From assembly GCA_965662365.1 (NCBI GenBank), contig CBFIHR010000003.1, positions 1 to 64,000 on the forward strand: DNA of 64,000 bases. Reading direction: 5' to 3'. The translations under genes and the position numbers were made by a program. Origin of the DNA: CAWVWD01 sp965662365 (GTDB taxonomy: Bacteria > Bacteroidota > Bacteroidia > Chitinophagales > Saprospiraceae). Positions 47,142 to 57,395 of this stretch are shown here, piece by piece. The first letter of the stretch is position 1, and every line of letters starts with the position of its first letter. The notes under the pieces were generated by a model, which was not told the origin of the DNA, did no database searches, and saw only the letters and a list, made by a program, of their open reading frames with translations.

Positions 47142-48776
47142 ATGAAATACCCTGTACTAATATGGCTATTTGTCAGTTTATCACTTTCTGCCGTTGCACA
47201 AGAATATAAAGAACGAGAGGTTGTCGTGATGTTAGAACCTCATACGGATTGGATAAAATTTAAACAACAACTACTCGCTTTAGAGGCTACAAACTATTTT
47301 CAACAAGAAAATAATGATAAGATTGAGGTCAAAAAGGTAATTTCTGAGCGTATGAAAATTGCGTTGCTGCAATTACCAGAAGGATTAGACGAAATAGAAG
47401 CCACCGATTTACTCTATCAATTAAGCAGCGTCAAGTATGCACAACTCAATTACTTCGCAGAATATCGGCAAAATCCCAACGATGAACAATATCAGGAACA
47501 GTGGTATTTAAAACGAATCAATGCTTCAAGTGCGTGGAATGCGACGACTGGAGGAACAACAGTTAATGGGGACACGATTACGATTTTTGTAATTGATGAG
47601 GGTTTTGATGTGTTTCATGAAGATTTGGAAGATAATATCTGGATAAATCATGCGGAAATTCCGAATAATGGAATAGATGACGACAACAACGGCTTTATTG
47701 ATGACCTTCGAGGTTGGAATTTATCTAATAATTCAGGAACGCATCTACCCGCCGAACATGGAACAAGGGTCGCCGGTATTATGGGCGGAGTCAGTAATAA
47801 TGGAATTGGTATTGCCGGAATCAACTGGAATGTCAAGATTATTCCTTTTTCAATTGGGTTAAATGAACTGACCGACGCTAATATTTTGCAGGGCTACGAT
47901 TATGCACTGGACTTGCGAGTTCGTTATAATCAATCTAATGGAGATGATGGTGCGTTCATTGTTGTGACGAATTTTTCGGGAGGGTTTGTGAATCAATTTC
48001 CTGATGACCTTCCTATTTTTTGTGAAATATACAACACGCTCGGGGAAGCTGGTATCTTGAGTGTAACCTCTGCTCCGAACGGTGTCAATTATGATGTTCA
48101 AAATCGTGGTGATATTCCGACGCTGTGTTCGAGTCCATATTTAATTACAGTGACTGGTGTCGATAGTTTCGATATTCGTACTGGTTCATTTGGAAGTTAT
48201 TCGGTTGATTTGGCGGCTCCGGCTCAGGGTATTTTTACGACAGAACCCATTAATAATTATGGCGATTTTAGACCAGGAACATCGTTTGCTGCGCCACAGG
48301 TCGCTGGTGCTGTCGCATTATTATACAGTATTGATAATGACGTATTTGGGCAAGCCATGGATAACGAACCGTTGAAAACTTCACTACTTGTAAGAGATGC
48401 TATTTTAAATGGTGTAGAAAAGTTGGACACTTTAACGAATTCTACCGCTACGGGTGGGATTTTAAACTTGGGAAATGCCATAAATGTATTGAGTCATTAT
48501 TATGAAGGTTGGAACGAACGTTTTGATTTAGTCAACGCTTATCCAAATCCAGTAGATAATATATTAACAGTTGTTTATCAATCTCCTGATGTCGGTACGT
48601 TTGATTTAATGTTATTCAATTCGGTTGGACAACATTTATTGCAGCAAAAAGTCGAAGCGGTGGAATGGGGATTTCGGAGTATAGAAATTGACATGTCTAT
48701 TTATAATTCTGGGGTTTACTACCTGGTATTAAAAAATGGTCAACAAACTGAAATCACAAAAATTATTGTATATTAG
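47142..48776 (+). CDS. Subtilisin-like S8 serine protease with T9SS sorting domain
   Basis: A 544-residue secreted protease. A signal peptide (ending AVAQE) and an inhibitor-like propeptide region (residues about 20-110) precede the S8 domain. Catalytic Asp lies in FVIDEGFDVFH, His in AEHGTRVAGIMGG, and Ser in PGTSFAAPQVAGAVALL, so the triad is complete. Asp-rich loops (GIDDDNNGFIDD) suggest calcium binding. The C-terminal 80 residues form a type A sorting domain (AYPNPVDNILTVVYQ to ITKIIVY). It is expected outside the cell, where it may degrade protein or process other T9SS cargo; the neighbours are also surface proteins. Confidence 0.92.
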   Translation: MKYPVLIWLFVSLSLSAVAQEYKEREVVVMLEPHTDWIKFKQQLLALEATNYFQQENNDKIEVKKVISERMKIALLQLPEGLDEIEATDLLYQLSSVKYAQLNYFAEYRQNPNDEQYQEQWYLKRINASSAWNATTGGTTVNGDTITIFVIDEGFDVFHEDLEDNIWINHAEIPNNGIDDDNNGFIDDLRGWNLSNNSGTHLPAEHGTRVAGIMGGVSNNGIGIAGINWNVKIIPFSIGLNELTDANILQGYDYALDLRVRYNQSNGDDGAFIVVTNFSGGFVNQFPDDLPIFCEIYNTLGEAGILSVTSAPNGVNYDVQNRGDIPTLCSSPYLITVTGVDSFDIRTGSFGSYSVDLAAPAQGIFTTEPINNYGDFRPGTSFAAPQVAGAVALLYSIDNDVFGQAMDNEPLKTSLLVRDAILNGVEKLDTLTNSTATGGILNLGNAINVLSHYYEGWNERFDLVNAYPNPVDNILTVVYQSPDVGTFDLMLFNSVGQHLLQQKVEAVEWGFRSIEIDMSIYNSGVYYLVLKNGQQTEITKIIVY

Positions 48777-48880
48777 AGGTCTTATCTGAAAAAATACTCA
48801 CCACAAATATCAATTTTTCACAGAAACTCGTAAAAAATACAACAGTATTAGACTTAAATCATTCTAAATCAAATAATAGT

Positions 48881-48911
48881 TTTGTTTTATTTTGATAGAC
48901 TTTTAAATTTG
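48881..48911 (+). promoter_or_regulatory. Promoter of the SHIMGGDITY-type protein gene
   Basis: TTTG (48881-48884), a 19-base spacer and TAAATTTG (48904-48911) match the consensus with the same spacing as the ECF sigma promoter at 46100. The leader would be roughly 110 bases. Confidence 0.65.
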
Positions 48912-49026
48912 TTTCACTAATTTTATACTACTTTTCTGATATCACTACTATATTTAGAGGAGTCGTCAACTAAAATTTGCTTATTTATTATTAATAAATC
49001 GTTTTTTTTAAAAAAACTTTCTTCCT

Positions 49027-50832
49027 ATGCGAAATTATTTACAATTAATTAAAGCACTGCCATTAGTAGCATTAATGCTGTTTTCTTTTGGTAAAGCGAA
49101 CGCCAGTCACATTATGGGTGGCGATATTACTTATGTATGTATTGGTCCTAATCAATACTCAATCGTGGCAAAATTATTTCGTGATTGTGGTGGTATTACA
49201 CTACCAAACACACTTAGCATAAACGTTGCGTCACAGAATTGTGGTTTCAACCAGAGTGTACAGTTATCTAATTTAAATGGTGCGACTAATTCTTACATTG
49301 CACCGTTTTGTAATCCTACACAAGACGATGTTTGTTATGGTGGATCAAGCTCATACGGTGTAGAACAATACTTCTATCGTGGTATTGTGACATTACCTTC
49401 TTGTCTAAGTGGTAATGATTTTGTATTGAGCTGGGGAAGTTGTTGCCGTAACACAATTATTACAACAGGTCCTGCAAATGACGGTGGTTTCTTATATGCT
49501 ACTTTGAACAATACCTTGTCAGAGTGTAACAGTTCTCCTGCCTTCAACTTCGAGCCGACGGTATATTTTTGTTTGGGACAAGAAAATCACTTCAATAATG
49601 GTGTGACAGATACAGACGGTGATGATTTACGATTCAGTTTGACACCTTGTTTGACAAGCCTTACGGATTCTGTTAACTACAATCCAGGTTTCTCAAGTGC
49701 TCAGCCTTTAACAACTAACTCAATTTCTATCGACCCTGAAACAGGTCAGATTGATTTATTTCCGACTGCTGTAGAAATCGGTGTGATTTGTATCTTAGTA
49801 GAAGAGTTTCGTTCAGGTATTAAGATTAGTGAAACGATTCGAGATTTGCAGGTAGCAGTCTTAGATTGTGGTGCGAATGACTTGCCAGAAGTTTCGGGAC
49901 TTAACGGAACGGCCTCAAATCTTGGTGTAACGGGTTCTTATTCTCATTTAGGTTGCGTAGGGGAAGAAATGGAATTTACGCTTCAATCTTACGATGCACA
50001 AGGTATTCCGACGATTGCCACACAAAATATTACAATGGATTGGGGAATCGGTATTGCAGGTGCAAGTTTCATTATTGATGATACTTCAAGTACTTTACCT
50101 TCAGCGACTTTCCGTTGGACACCAGGCCCTGGAGATGTCGGTACAAACTTTTTTACTGTAAAAATTCAAGATGATGCCTGTATGTTCAATGGTGTTGGTA
50201 TCTTTACTTACAAAATTGAAGTGCAGGAAAGTGGTCTAAATTATACGTCAAACGTTCCAAATGATACCTTGATTTGTGAAGCGGACTTAGATGGTTCTCC
50301 TTTATCTTATGTCATCGATATCAATACAACTAACTTTGGACCAGGATTCCAGTTCTTTTGGAGTACTAATACGACAGACTCTATTCTGAGTTGTTATAAT
50401 TGTAAAGATCCAATATTGACACCGATTGTCGGAGCAGCACCTCCAAATGGAATTACGACATATCAAGTTTATATGCTTTTCAGAAATATCGGTTCTTCTA
50501 CAAATTGTGCTATAAGAGACACATTTACGATTCAGGTAGAAAATTGTGTTAGTACGACTTCGATTGATAATTTAATAAAAGACGTAACTATCGCACCGAA
50601 TCCGTTCACGACAAATGCAATATTAAGTTATAACTTGAATCAACAAGCAGATGTGACGATAGAAGTATTCAATTTAGTTGGTCAAAAAGTCAGTACTTTA
50701 GCAAATGAAAAACAACCTGCTGGAGAACATCAACTACAGTTAGGCGATGCCATTAATCGAACGAAAGGCGTTTACTTCGTTCGACTATCCATCGACGGCC
50801 AGGCTTTAACTAAAAAAGTAATCGTTCAATAA
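49027..50832 (+). CDS. Secreted cysteine-rich T9SS protein (SHIMGGDITY family)
   Basis: A 601-residue protein. The signal peptide ends GKANA and is followed by SHIMGGDITYVCIGPNQYS, the hallmark start of a widespread Bacteroidota extracellular family. The domain has DCGG, WGSCCRN, DTDGDDLRFSL and a row of cysteines that should form disulfides. A second Ig-like part contains WTPGPGDVGTNFFTV. The C-terminus is a type A sorting domain (IAPNPFTTNAILSYNLN to LTKKVIVQ). The N-terminal half aligns by eye along its length with the protein at 8453, but this one has no dockerin pair. Function unknown; surface-located. Confidence 0.88.
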   Translation: MRNYLQLIKALPLVALMLFSFGKANASHIMGGDITYVCIGPNQYSIVAKLFRDCGGITLPNTLSINVASQNCGFNQSVQLSNLNGATNSYIAPFCNPTQDDVCYGGSSSYGVEQYFYRGIVTLPSCLSGNDFVLSWGSCCRNTIITTGPANDGGFLYATLNNTLSECNSSPAFNFEPTVYFCLGQENHFNNGVTDTDGDDLRFSLTPCLTSLTDSVNYNPGFSSAQPLTTNSISIDPETGQIDLFPTAVEIGVICILVEEFRSGIKISETIRDLQVAVLDCGANDLPEVSGLNGTASNLGVTGSYSHLGCVGEEMEFTLQSYDAQGIPTIATQNITMDWGIGIAGASFIIDDTSSTLPSATFRWTPGPGDVGTNFFTVKIQDDACMFNGVGIFTYKIEVQESGLNYTSNVPNDTLICEADLDGSPLSYVIDINTTNFGPGFQFFWSTNTTDSILSCYNCKDPILTPIVGAAPPNGITTYQVYMLFRNIGSSTNCAIRDTFTIQVENCVSTTSIDNLIKDVTIAPNPFTTNAILSYNLNQQADVTIEVFNLVGQKVSTLANEKQPAGEHQLQLGDAINRTKGVYFVRLSIDGQALTKKVIVQ

Positions 50833-50854
50833 TTTATACGATTCGTTATTAATA

Positions 50855-50892
50855 AAAAACGGTCATTTCATTAAGTTGAAATGACCGTTTTT
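50855..50892. terminator. Bidirectional terminator
   Basis: AAAAACGGTCATTTCA (50855-50870) and TGAAATGACCGTTTTT (50877-50892) pair perfectly over 16 bp with a 6-base loop, between two convergent T9SS genes. Confidence 0.9.
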
Positions 50893-51008
50893 CGTTTTGT
50901 GGACAAGCACATTTTTATACCTCCAAAATAATATCAATCTAATATTTCAAAAGACGGCCAACTAAAACAAAATCAGTTGACCATCTTTAAAAACTTATTT
51001 ATTCTTTC

Positions 51009-54000
51009 CTAATTCATCTTAATCACTTTCTGATTGATCTCCTGTGTACCTATTTTCAATTTTAAAATATAAGTCCCTTTCTTCAAATCATCTGTATTGA
51101 TAAAATGCTGATTCTCACCAGAAAAACGCTTCCCTAAATCTTCTTGATACACTCGACGCCCTAAGATATCGAATAACTCAACCTGTATATTTTCCGCTTT
51201 GTCCAAATCAAACTCTACCGTCAGTTGATTAGTAAATGGATTTGGAAATATTGCTAATGCGTATTGCTCTGAAAAATTATCTGTATTCGCAAGTATAAGC
51301 CTATGATTTGCTTTAAATCCACCACCCACAACAGATTCATCGGATACGAAAACAACAAATAAATCTGAGCCAGAAGAATAAAGCTCAGGTGGTAAAGTTG
51401 ACCCAGAATAACTTCCTAAAACAGGTGCTGTATCGTCACTTCCATCATGAACAATAACAAAATCAAAATTCGCCTCTGTATCAAACTCTGTAAAAGTTAA
51501 CCTTATCTGTTCTGAAGCACCAGCTTGAAGTTTCCAAGTACATTCAGAACTATTGCCATAGTCATTTGCATTACTTCCATCATCTATAGTACCTATTGAA
51601 AACGAAACTGGTACATCTGTATTTCCTTGACAATAATTTTGTGTTTGCGTTACAAAATAAGCCTCCCAACCACCAAAATTTACGGAAGCATCAGAATAAA
51701 ACTTAATGAACATTGAACCACCAGTTGAAGAAGTTACTGGCGGAATATTACTACCAAAATAAGTTGCTAATAACGGTGCATTTTCATCAACGCCGTCATA
51801 AATTTCTACAGCATCATAAATCGTAAATCCATCAGGTGAAGCATTTTCTAAGTCAAATGCCGTAAAATATAAATCAATACCTTGAGCATTTGGCGGCTGA
51901 ATCAACCACGTACAGGACGTATTATCATAATAATTATTATTCCCCGAACCATCTTCAATCACCGTAAAATCATCTGTCACAACTGCTGTGCTACAATAAT
52001 TATTTCCACCTGTAATTGTATAATTGGCATCAAATCCACCTTGTGTAATCGTTGCGTCAGAGGTGAATACAACTAACATCTTATCGCCAGTTGAAGTTGC
52101 TGCCGGCGGCAAACTTGAACCTGACCAATTTAATAAAACAGGATCATTAACAGATTCCCCATCATAAACAATCACACCATCGTAATTCGCTTCGGTATCA
52201 AATGCCGTAAAATTTAATGTAATTGTTGTTGCACCAGCCGGAGCGATATTCCAATAACAGAAAGCGTTATTCGCATAGTTACTTGCTCCCGAACCATCAG
52301 AGAAAGTCCCAGTTTGACCTGTCAAAGTCGTCCCTCCGTTACAAAATGCCGTTCCCGAAGAAGTGTAGGACGCTTCCCAACCTGCATCCGTTTGAGAACC
52401 ATCTGATACAAACCTCACGAACATTACGCCCGTTGTCGAGGTAACAGCCGATGGAATAGCGTTTCCTGTCCATTCTAACAGTAATGGCGCATTAGCATTC
52501 ACGCCATCATATACTTTTATAGAATCATAGCCAATCTCGGTATCAAAACTATTGAACGTTAAAGTCACTTGATTCGCACCAGCCGGCTGAATCAACCACG
52601 AACAATCCGAATTGTCTTGATAATCAGCGGATCCCGAACCATCAGAGAAAACATCCGAAGCAGCTGTCAAAGTTGTTATTCCACCACAGAAAGCCGTCGG
52701 GGAGCTTGAGCCTAAACCTACAGCATACCAAGCATTTTGAACTGCAATCACTTGTGCCGAGCCAACGCCAAATAAATCTTGTGCTGCCTGAATAGAACCA
52801 GTCACAGCATCTGCAAAATCCGAACTTTGTGTCAAATAAACTGTCAAATTACGATAAGCAATCGCTGTCGCATCATCAATACCAATACCAGTAACGCTAA
52901 ACGTATTTCCTAAATCATTCGTACCAGAGCCACCTACTGACAATAAATAATACCAATAATTTTGAACACCAGAATTAATGTGAACACCACCATTATCAAA
53001 ACTTGTATTCGTTGGATCTACCCAATGCGTCCCACCGTACGTGTCCGGCTGTTGTGACAAACCAGAATTTGGATTGGACATCGAACGTAAATAACCTGGT
53101 GCAGTAATCGTTATTTCATCACCAATCTCCCACAAACCCGTTGAGTTAGGTTTGGCGAAAGCCTCAATAGCAACTCCAAAAATATCGGCAAAAGACTCAT
53201 TCAATGCTCCAGGCTCACCTTGATAAACCAAATCAGCCGTGTTTGTAATCACAGCGTGAGAAAACTCATGACCTGCTACATCAATACTGGTCAATGGACT
53301 AAATGTACTCGCTCCGTCCCCAAAAACTAAAGCCTGTAAATTTGGATCCCAAAACGCATTTTCCATCGCATTATCGAAATGAACAAAGTTTTTAATCGTC
53401 GCTCCGTTTCCATCATAACTATCACGATTAAATTTCGTAGAGAAAAAATCATACGTTTGTTCCATTCCCCAGTGAGCATCCAAAGCTGGGTCAGCCGTCG
53501 CCGTTACGAGTGTATAAGTTCCCGAGTTGCCGCTACTACTAAAGTTTTGTGTCCCCGTTGTTCCACTACTTATCGTAAATGAACCCAGAAAATCATGCGA
53601 CAAAATACTATTATCATTGTCATAAATTTCCACTGTATAAGTCTGACCAGCAGGAATATTTATATTAATATTCGAAATTGTGACAGGAGGCATTTGATTC
53701 CAAATCGTAGCCGATTGATACACATTATTATTACCATCAAAAATCACAATAAACAAATCTGGTAATCCGCCATTATCTGGATTTTCGGTAATACTTATCC
53801 AATTTGTATTAATTTGAGCAATACTCACACTCGACAACGCCATACCTGAAGGTGTCCAGGTCGTTGTTGCGTTCGTAAAATCAACAGCATTATTGAAGTT
53901 TGTACCATTGTTCATATTCTTCGTTTCAATACCTCTCCCCGACTCTCTCAAACGATAGCCATTCCCGATATCGTCCATTGTAATCGTCTGTGTTCCGCTA

Positions 54001-54782
54001 TAAAGCGTTACTGCTGAACCAGTTACATCGTTTGTTGCGATTTTATCCACTTTCCAAACAATACTTCCATTAGCTGCATCTACATAGACATCGTATGCAC
54101 CATAAGGTTTTTGAGCGTTAATATTTACCTTATACGCCAACCGAAATGCCTCAGGTCTAAAATCTCCATTTTCAGGAACCAAAATCAGAGTTGCCGTCGG
54201 TTGTAGCGAGCCGCCAGTCATTTGGTTATAGTAGGATTCATTTCCAGTTTCCCATTGCCATTGTTCCGCCCCGATGTGTTGCTTTGCTTTCGCAATAGCC
54301 ATTTGTTCAGAAATACCAGCAATCACATTAGCATTGATATTTGGATAAAAATGACCATTAATTGTTTCGATTTTTCCACTTTTTTCGTGAACAATCACCT
54401 CACCACCAAATACATTTAACCCCAAATATTGTTGCTGGTAACGCCGGTGCGTCACTCCTAAATTATCCGTCATTTCAGATTTGAATTGCCATTCATCCTG
54501 CTCACGTAGTTCAAATATATTTTTAATCGTTTCCGCAGTAGCAGAAGCCATTGGTTTTTCGGGAAACTTCACGAAGTAAGCATCATTTTTATTCGTTACC
54601 GAATATGGCTTGACGTTTTCAGGTCGAATTACCGTTGGTAATTCCTTTCCTTCTTTGGTTTGAAAAGGATTGACAAAGTTGGTAAAGTCTGGTTCTCTTT
54701 GTTTAATCTTACCGTCTTGCTGTGCCGAGAGAGTTGTCATTCCCAAACAGCTTATTAATAAAAGCGTAAATAGTTTTTTCAT
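51009..54782 (-). CDS. M4 metalloprotease with C2-like insertion, four CUB domains and T9SS tail
   Basis: A 1257-residue secreted thermolysin-type protease. After the signal peptide come a propeptide of the FTP/PepSY kind (about residues 75-240; RYQQQYLGLNVFGGEVIVHE) and the catalytic domain with VAGHEFSHAV (zinc ligands His505 and His509, catalytic Glu506) and the third ligand in NESFADIFG (near residue 529). Between TNATTTWTPSG (about 306) and ALDAHWGMEQTYDFF (about 427) about 115 extra residues look like a C2-type beta domain (LPDLFIVIFDGNN, VEIYDNDNSILSHDFLG). Four CUB-type domains follow (each with DGSG...C.W.I, FDTE, Y/VYDG, and a STG/SSG segment), then a type A sorting domain. Probably an extracellular protease held on surfaces by the CUB and C2 parts. 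Confidence 0.92.
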   Translation of the reverse strand: MKKLFTLLLISCLGMTTLSAQQDGKIKQREPDFTNFVNPFQTKEGKELPTVIRPENVKPYSVTNKNDAYFVKFPEKPMASATAETIKNIFELREQDEWQFKSEMTDNLGVTHRRYQQQYLGLNVFGGEVIVHEKSGKIETINGHFYPNINANVIAGISEQMAIAKAKQHIGAEQWQWETGNESYYNQMTGGSLQPTATLILVPENGDFRPEAFRLAYKVNINAQKPYGAYDVYVDAANGSIVWKVDKIATNDVTGSAVTLYSGTQTITMDDIGNGYRLRESGRGIETKNMNNGTNFNNAVDFTNATTTWTPSGMALSSVSIAQINTNWISITENPDNGGLPDLFIVIFDGNNNVYQSATIWNQMPPVTISNININIPAGQTYTVEIYDNDNSILSHDFLGSFTISSGTTGTQNFSSSGNSGTYTLVTATADPALDAHWGMEQTYDFFSTKFNRDSYDGNGATIKNFVHFDNAMENAFWDPNLQALVFGDGASTFSPLTSIDVAGHEFSHAVITNTADLVYQGEPGALNESFADIFGVAIEAFAKPNSTGLWEIGDEITITAPGYLRSMSNPNSGLSQQPDTYGGTHWVDPTNTSFDNGGVHINSGVQNYWYYLLSVGGSGTNDLGNTFSVTGIGIDDATAIAYRNLTVYLTQSSDFADAVTGSIQAAQDLFGVGSAQVIAVQNAWYAVGLGSSSPTAFCGGITTLTAASDVFSDGSGSADYQDNSDCSWLIQPAGANQVTLTFNSFDTEIGYDSIKVYDGVNANAPLLLEWTGNAIPSAVTSTTGVMFVRFVSDGSQTDAGWEASYTSSGTAFCNGGTTLTGQTGTFSDGSGASNYANNAFCYWNIAPAGATTITLNFTAFDTEANYDGVIVYDGESVNDPVLLNWSGSSLPPAATSTGDKMLVVFTSDATITQGGFDANYTITGGNNYCSTAVVTDDFTVIEDGSGNNNYYDNTSCTWLIQPPNAQGIDLYFTAFDLENASPDGFTIYDAVEIYDGVDENAPLLATYFGSNIPPVTSSTGGSMFIKFYSDASVNFGGWEAYFVTQTQNYCQGNTDVPVSFSIGTIDDGSNANDYGNSSECTWKLQAGASEQIRLTFTEFDTEANFDFVIVHDGSDDTAPVLGSYSGSTLPPELYSSGSDLFVVFVSDESVVGGGFKANHRLILANTDNFSEQYALAIFPNPFTNQLTVEFDLDKAENIQVELFDILGRRVYQEDLGKRFSGENQHFINTDDLKKGTYILKLKIGTQEINQKVIKMN

Positions 54783-54838
54783 TCTTTTTTATTTAAATAG
54801 TGGAAGTAGCTTGGTAATTAAACTACTCAAACTAAAGT

Positions 54839-55249
54839 TTACTTCTTAGCGATATCCATCAAATAATTGTATAAATCAGCGAGTTCAATCGTCAGTTTTC
54901 CATCTGGTTTTCCCCAAATAACCTTATTAACAGAATTGCCCTCCGCATTCTTTACTTCAATAAACTGATAGACATTATCTGGCGTGTCAATATCCAAATT
55001 AGCAATATCAGCCGCTTTTAGTTTTTTATAAATCGTTTTTAATTCAGAATTATCCAGTTGTCGAATCAATTGCGGCTCGCTATTTTTATCCACTTTACCG
55101 AATAACTCACCCGAATCCTTAACAACATACGTTTGAAACTTATCAGTCATTCCGCCGCCTTGACCAAACTCGACAGCTGCGTATTTTGGCGTACAGCCAA
55201 CCCATGATAAGATAATGGAAAGCATAATAAATACTAATGGTGACTTCAT
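54839..55249 (-). CDS. Small lipoprotein of unknown function
   Basis: A 136-residue protein with a lipoprotein signal ending ILSWVGC. The body is an alpha/beta mix (FGQGGGMTDKFQTYVV, LKTIYKKLKAADIANLD, and a final helix). I recognise no domain. It lies upstream of the M4 protease on the same strand, with a 56-base gap, so it may be co-transcribed with it. Confidence 0.75.
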   Translation of the reverse strand: MKSPLVFIMLSIILSWVGCTPKYAAVEFGQGGGMTDKFQTYVVKDSGELFGKVDKNSEPQLIRQLDNSELKTIYKKLKAADIANLDIDTPDNVYQFIEVKNAEGNSVNKVIWGKPDGKLTIELADLYNYLMDIAKK

Positions 55250-55516
55250 ATTTAGTGATTTTCGAAGGTCAGATTCTAAACATCAGACTTCGTCATTTAA
55301 AATTATGATTAATATAGATATTTCTGATTTGAAAATCAAGGTTTCGGGCGATTGTCACAAATAAGACCACAGAATAATTACAGCTTGTTATACTTTATTC
55401 CATAAAGTCGTAATCAATATATTTTTTTTTAATAATTTGTCATAGTTTCCATCAAAAGTCGTCTTATTGCTAAGATTGCTCTTGCAGACAACAAGAAGTT
55501 AAATTAATTACAAATT

Positions 55517-57388
55517 ATGAGAAAAATAATATTCATGTTTTTAGGAATAGCATACCTATTCCAAAGTTGTAATTCTGGTGAAAGTTTGACCAATATTGAG
55601 TTTGACGGTAATTTAGCACCCGAACACGTCGAGCCAATGTTCTGGTGGGTTGGTATGAAGAATCCCGAAGTCGAACTAATGATTCATCAGAAAAACATTG
55701 CGACTTATGCCGTCACTTCTGCCGATAGCCGTGTAAAAATTATAGCAGATAAAAATAGCGATAACCCAAATTATAAGTTCGTTAAGTTGAATTTGACAAA
55801 TGCAGTAGCCGGAAAAGTACCTTTAGTGTTTGAAAAGGACGGCAAAAAATTCAAATTAGAATACGAATTGCGAGAACGGCACTTAAACCCAAAAGAGATG
55901 ACAGGAATTTCGCCTAAAGATGTGATTTACCTGATTTTCCCTGACCGCTTCGTCAATGGCGATACAACAAACGATAGCATCGAAGGTATGCAAGAAGCGA
56001 AAAGTGACGAAAGTTTAGGGCGTCACGGTGGTGATTTACAAGGCATTATCAATAAATTTGATTATTTGGCGGACTTAGGAGTTACAGCTGTTTGGCTAAA
56101 TCCTGAAATCGAAAATGATCAACCGCACGAATCTTATCACGGTTACGCTGCAACAGATTTTTATAAAATTGATAGACGATTTGGTACAAATGATTTGTAT
56201 AAAAAAATGGTCGAAAAAGCACACGAAAAAGACATCAAAGTCATCAAAGATATTGTGCATAATCACATTGGCGACCAACATTGGTGGATGAAAGATTTAC
56301 CAACCGAAACGTGGATTCATCAGTTTGACACCTTCACCAAAACTACTTATCGAGCGCCGACCTTATTCGACCCTTACGCCTCGGATTATGATAAAATGCG
56401 CATGTCTGATGGCTGGTTCGATACGCACATGCCCGACCTCAATCAGCAAGATGAACACTTAGCGACTTACTTGATTCAAAATAATATCTGGTGGATTGAG
56501 TTCGCCGGTTTGGACGGTTTTCGTGTCGATACTTACGCTTATCCCGACAAAGATTTTACGTCAAAATGGTGTAAAGCAATTTTAGACGAATACCCGAATT
56601 TTAAGATTTTTGGAGAAACTTGGGTACATGGTGTCGTTACTCAAGCCTTCTTTACGGACGAAAACGGCATGAACTCGGGGCACGATACAAACTTGCCGGG
56701 CGTTACGGATTTTCAATTGTATTATGCGATAAACGATGCGTTAAATAATCCGCAAGGTTGGACTGACGGAGCAGCAAGAATCTATTATACTTTAGCAAAA
56801 GATATTGCTTACAAATATCCGAGTAACAATGTCACCTTTTTGGATAATCACGATTTAGCTCGTCTGGCGACCGTTATGGGCAACAATCCGACGAAAGTCA
56901 AATCTGCTTTGTCCTTCTTATTGACAACTCGTGGAACGCCAATGCTTTATTACGGAACGGAAATTATGATGAATAGCGACGGCGAAAAAGACCACGGTTA
57001 CTTACGTCAAAATTTCCCTGGAGGCTTCGGCGGAACGGTGGACAAATTTAGCGAAAGCGGCAGGAATGAAACAGAAAAAGATATTTTCAATCATACCAAA
57101 ACACTTTTGAATTATCGTAAAAATAGCAAAGCCTTGACGGAAGGAAAGTTAGTTCAATTTGTTCCCGAAAATGGCGTTTATGTTTATTTTCGTTACTTAG
57201 AAGACAACTCAAAATCGGTGATGATTGTCATGAATACTCACGCTGAATCAACAACAATTCAAACGAATCGTTTTGACGAACAATTGAAACATTACCAATC
57301 TGGTTCAGATATTTTGACTGGTGAAAGTGTTGAGTTGAGTTCGATGAGTTTGGGCAGTTATGAAACGAAAGTAATCGAGTTGAAATAA
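55517..57388 (+). CDS. GH13 alpha-amylase family lipoprotein (neopullulanase/SusA-like)
   Basis: A 623-residue lipoprotein (signal ending YLFQSC). Residues 30-125 resemble the cyclomaltodextrinase N-terminal beta domain (GNLAPEHVEPMFWWVGMKNP). The GH13 barrel carries DIVHNH, then the nucleophile Asp338 (GFRVDTYAY), the acid/base Glu367 (GETWVHG) and Asp446 (FLDNHD), so all three catalytic carboxylates are present. The C-terminal beta domain ends with SLGSYETKVIELK. It should hydrolyse alpha-glucans or cyclodextrins at the cell envelope. No susCD pair or other glycan genes are adjacent, so it stands alone. A long hairpin separates it from the convergent beta-barrel gene. Confidence 0.92.
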   Translation: MRKIIFMFLGIAYLFQSCNSGESLTNIEFDGNLAPEHVEPMFWWVGMKNPEVELMIHQKNIATYAVTSADSRVKIIADKNSDNPNYKFVKLNLTNAVAGKVPLVFEKDGKKFKLEYELRERHLNPKEMTGISPKDVIYLIFPDRFVNGDTTNDSIEGMQEAKSDESLGRHGGDLQGIINKFDYLADLGVTAVWLNPEIENDQPHESYHGYAATDFYKIDRRFGTNDLYKKMVEKAHEKDIKVIKDIVHNHIGDQHWWMKDLPTETWIHQFDTFTKTTYRAPTLFDPYASDYDKMRMSDGWFDTHMPDLNQQDEHLATYLIQNNIWWIEFAGLDGFRVDTYAYPDKDFTSKWCKAILDEYPNFKIFGETWVHGVVTQAFFTDENGMNSGHDTNLPGVTDFQLYYAINDALNNPQGWTDGAARIYYTLAKDIAYKYPSNNVTFLDNHDLARLATVMGNNPTKVKSALSFLLTTRGTPMLYYGTEIMMNSDGEKDHGYLRQNFPGGFGGTVDKFSESGRNETEKDIFNHTKTLLNYRKNSKALTEGKLVQFVPENGVYVYFRYLEDNSKSVMIVMNTHAESTTIQTNRFDEQLKHYQSGSDILTGESVELSSMSLGSYETKVIELK

Positions 57389-57395
57389 TGTGATA

